The notes under the pieces were generated by a model, which worked only from the letters and a program-made list of their open reading frames with translations, did no database searches and was not told where the DNA came from. A stretch of 34,660 nt of DNA, from NCBI GenBank assembly GCA_944371305.1, contig CALVXM010000002.1, positions 1 through 34,660 of the forward strand, given 5' to 3'. This stretch comes from an uncultured Bacilli bacterium (lineage in GTDB: Bacteria > Bacillota_I > Bacilli_A > RF39 > UBA660). The position numbers and the translations under genes are program-made. Below, one piece after another: positions 32,682 through 34,660 of this stretch. Numbering within the stretch: the first letter of the stretch is position 1; each line of letters opens with the position of its first letter.

Positions 32682-32730
32682 AAAAAAAATACTTATATAT
32701 GAAAGGTATTTAACTTTTCATATATAAGTA
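32682..32730 (-). terminator. Terminator of the P-type ATPase gene
   Basis: A perfect 15-bp stem (TACTTATATATGAAA / TTTCATATATAAGTA, 32690-32704 and 32716-32730) with an 11-base loop, followed on the minus strand by eight T's. It starts 42 bases after the ATPase stop. Confidence 0.9.
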
Positions 32731-32772
32731 GTCGTGCTTCACTTAACTTTTTAATTAAAAATTAACAAAGTT

Positions 32773-34660
32773 TTATTCATCTTTAAATAATTTAACAATA
32801 ATAGGTTTTAACAATTCAATTATAATGAACGATAATATATTAACTATAACAACAAATATTAATTGCGAAATAGTAATGATTTCTAAACCAAATAATTTAC
32901 CAATTGGTGTAAAGAATACTAATAATTGAATAGCAAATAAACATAATATACCTAAGTTTAAATATTTATTACTAAATAATCCTCTTTTATAAATTTGTTC
33001 TTTTAATGATCTACAATTATAAGCAAAGACAAATTCATTAATTACAATACTAAACAATGCTAAAGTTTGGGCAATGCCTTGTCCTAAATCAATAAAGTGG
33101 TAATAAACATATAAACTAATCAAAGTTTCTAATATAACTGAAATAATTAAAAAAGCACTAAAAAATCTTGTAAATATTCTTTTATCTAATCCATTGGGCT
33201 TTCTTTTCATAACTCCTAAAGACGCACCTTCAAAAGCTAAAGTTATAGAAGGAACCGTGTCAGCTACTAAATCTATATATAAAACATGAATAGCTGAAAT
33301 AATTGTATTACCTGTTAACATACCAAATATAATAATAGCTATTTCAGTAAAATTACTTGATAGATTATATAAAATATTAGTAATTACATTATCATATATT
33401 CTTCTACCTTCTTTAATAGCAATCGTAATTGTATTAAAACTATCGTCTAATAAAATAATATCTGAAGTATCTTTAGTAACATCTGTCCCAGATGCTCCCA
33501 TACCGATGCCAACATTAGCTAATTTAATAGCTGGTGCATCGTTTACTCCATCACCTGTCATAGCAACTACTTTGCCCATTTTTTGAAAAGCCTTAACTAT
33601 TTGTAATTTATTTTCTGGACTTACTCTAGCAAATACAGAATATTTTTTGATATATTTAACTAAATCTTTTTCATCTAAATCATTTAAACTAGAAGCATTA
33701 ATACATTCGTCTTCATTTTTACAAATACCAACTTCTTTAGCAATAGTATAAGCTGTAATTAAATTATCACCAGTCAACATTATTGGTCTAATACCAGCTT
33801 CCTTACATTCTAAAATAGAGTCTTTAATATTATCTCTGACTGGATCTTTTAGTCCAATTAGACCGACTAATATTAATTCATCTTCACTATAATCTTTACT
33901 TGCAACCTCTTTATAAGCAAAGGCTAAAACTTTTAAACCTTCTTTAGCCATATTACTTTCCAATTCAATATATGAGTCTTTTATCTTTTTATCTAATTTA
34001 ACAACTTTGTCATCAATTAACACTTCTATACATCTATTTAATATTGATTCAAAACTACCTTTTGTATATAACATCACTTTATCATCAACATCATAAACAA
34101 CGCTCATCATCTTACGATTAGAATCGAAGGGTATCTCTGATATTTTTTTACCTTTTATATCTTCTTTTAAATAATTTTTTAAAGCAACATCAACAGAATC
34201 ACCAATATAATTACCATCTTCATTTAAGACTGCTGTATTACAAAAATAAACTATATTTTTAAAAGTATCGTCTATTTTATCAACTTCTTTTAATGAACTA
34301 TAAACTTTAACAACTTCCATTTTATTTTTGGTTAAAGTACCAGTTTTATCAGTACATATAACTTCGGTAGCACCTAGTGTTTCAATAGCAGCCAAATTAC
34401 GAACTATCGACTTCTTCTTAGCCATTTGGCTGACACCAATTGATAAAGTGGCTGTAATGGCAATTGGCAAACATTCTGGTACACTTGCTACAATCATAGA
34501 AATACAAAGCATAGCTATTGTTAAAAAGCTATAATTATTAATAACACTATAAATCAAAACAAAGGAAATTAAAATACAAGCAACAAATAAAATAAATTTA
34601 CTAACTCTAGCCACTTTCATTTGTAATGGTGTTAAAGGTTCGACATCACTATCAACTATA
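32773..34660 (-). CDS. P2-type cation-transporting ATPase, 3' part (5' end beyond the window)
   Basis: Open to the window edge: the frame continues upstream of the Met at 34620 through VEPLTPLQ, a conserved pre-M3 stretch, so the N-terminal ~250 residues lie outside. Visible: M3-M4 with VASVPECLPIA, phosphorylation loop CTDKTGTLTKNKM, ATP-site KGSFESIL, MLTGDN, the hinge TGDGVNDAPAIK, M5 LSSNFTEI, M6 YIDLVADTVPSITLAFEG and M7-M10. It is a cation pump of the plasma membrane. The M6 pattern IDLxxDxVP resembles Na+/K+-type pumps more than SERCA (NLVTD), and M4 has PECLP in place of PEGLP, so the ion is not certain. It is intact where visible, unlike the fragment at 11394. Confidence 0.92.
   Translation of the reverse strand, partial: IVDSDVEPLTPLQMKVARVSKFILFVACILISFVLIYSVINNYSFLTIAMLCISMIVASVPECLPIAITATLSIGVSQMAKKKSIVRNLAAIETLGATEVICTDKTGTLTKNKMEVVKVYSSLKEVDKIDDTFKNIVYFCNTAVLNEDGNYIGDSVDVALKNYLKEDIKGKKISEIPFDSNRKMMSVVYDVDDKVMLYTKGSFESILNRCIEVLIDDKVVKLDKKIKDSYIELESNMAKEGLKVLAFAYKEVASKDYSEDELILVGLIGLKDPVRDNIKDSILECKEAGIRPIMLTGDNLITAYTIAKEVGICKNEDECINASSLNDLDEKDLVKYIKKYSVFARVSPENKLQIVKAFQKMGKVVAMTGDGVNDAPAIKLANVGIGMGASGTDVTKDTSDIILLDDSFNTITIAIKEGRRIYDNVITNILYNLSSNFTEIAIIIFGMLTGNTIISAIHVLYIDLVADTVPSITLAFEGASLGVMKRKPNGLDKRIFTRFFSAFLIISVILETLISLYVYYHFIDLGQGIAQTLALFSIVINEFVFAYNCRSLKEQIYKRGLFSNKYLNLGILCLFAIQLLVFFTPIGKLFGLEIITISQLIFVVIVNILSFIIIELLKPIIVKLFKDE

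Overview
The window is very AT-rich DNA of a spore-forming, low-GC Gram-positive bacterium (Bacillota, probably an uncultured Bacilli or Erysipelotrichia-like gut lineage). The lineage evidence is a Gram-positive PolC replicative polymerase with a C-terminal clamp motif, a GerA-type germinant receptor operon (gerKA-KC-KB order), a CotY/CotZ-type cysteine-rich spore coat protein, strong GGAGG/GGTG ribosome binding sites and many intrinsic terminators. UGA is used as a stop (for example in gerKA and the Fic antitoxin gene), so the mycoplasma code does not apply. No rRNA, tRNA or CRISPR array was seen, and no gene-free stretch exceeds 300 bases.

Layout. (1) 1-7120 is an accessory region: a decayed IS1182-like transposase start, a NUDIX hydrolase, and a minus-strand cluster of ManC-like nucleotidyltransferase/cupin, NDK-fold protein without a catalytic His, sn-glycerol-1-phosphate dehydrogenase (G1PDH) and two GT-B glycosyltransferases. 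A HAD phosphatase gene with its own promoter and terminator sits in the opposite direction inside this cluster. This is the best candidate for an undescribed system: a glycan or lipid pathway that starts from glycerol-1-phosphate. (2) 7123-12362 holds a membrane hybrid histidine kinase, an acyl/AMP ligase, a 78-aa orphan, and the broken 5' third of a P-type ATPase gene whose tail contains a terminator and what may be a scrap of an aminoacyl-tRNA synthetase. (3) 12489-21394 holds the germination operon, a DUF368 (PopT-type) polyprenyl-phosphate transporter, trpS, a patatin phospholipase, a membrane-anchored unknown, the spore coat gene and a small unknown beside polC. (4) 21450-30520 is core genome: polC, a YegS/BmrU lipid kinase, prmC, prfA, a phosphomannomutase/phosphoglucomutase and a DgkA-type kinase. 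(5) 30592-34660 holds a Fic toxin with a previously unlisted 54-aa VbhA-like antitoxin, a YjdF/DUF2238-like membrane protein, DUF4186, and a P-type ATPase cut by the window edge.

How the parts connect. The phosphomannomutase at 28772 could supply mannose-1-phosphate to the ManC-like enzyme of the left cluster. DgkA and DUF368 both act, by family, on undecaprenol or undecaprenyl phosphate, the carrier such a glycan would need. The spore genes carry promoter-like sequences that fit late sporulation sigma factors (a CATAATA box before gerKA, a sigma-K-like box before the coat gene). Several terminators are embedded in the 3' ends of convergent or parallel coding sequences, which suggests a compact genome. 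All functions are read from sequence motifs by eye; no database search was run.
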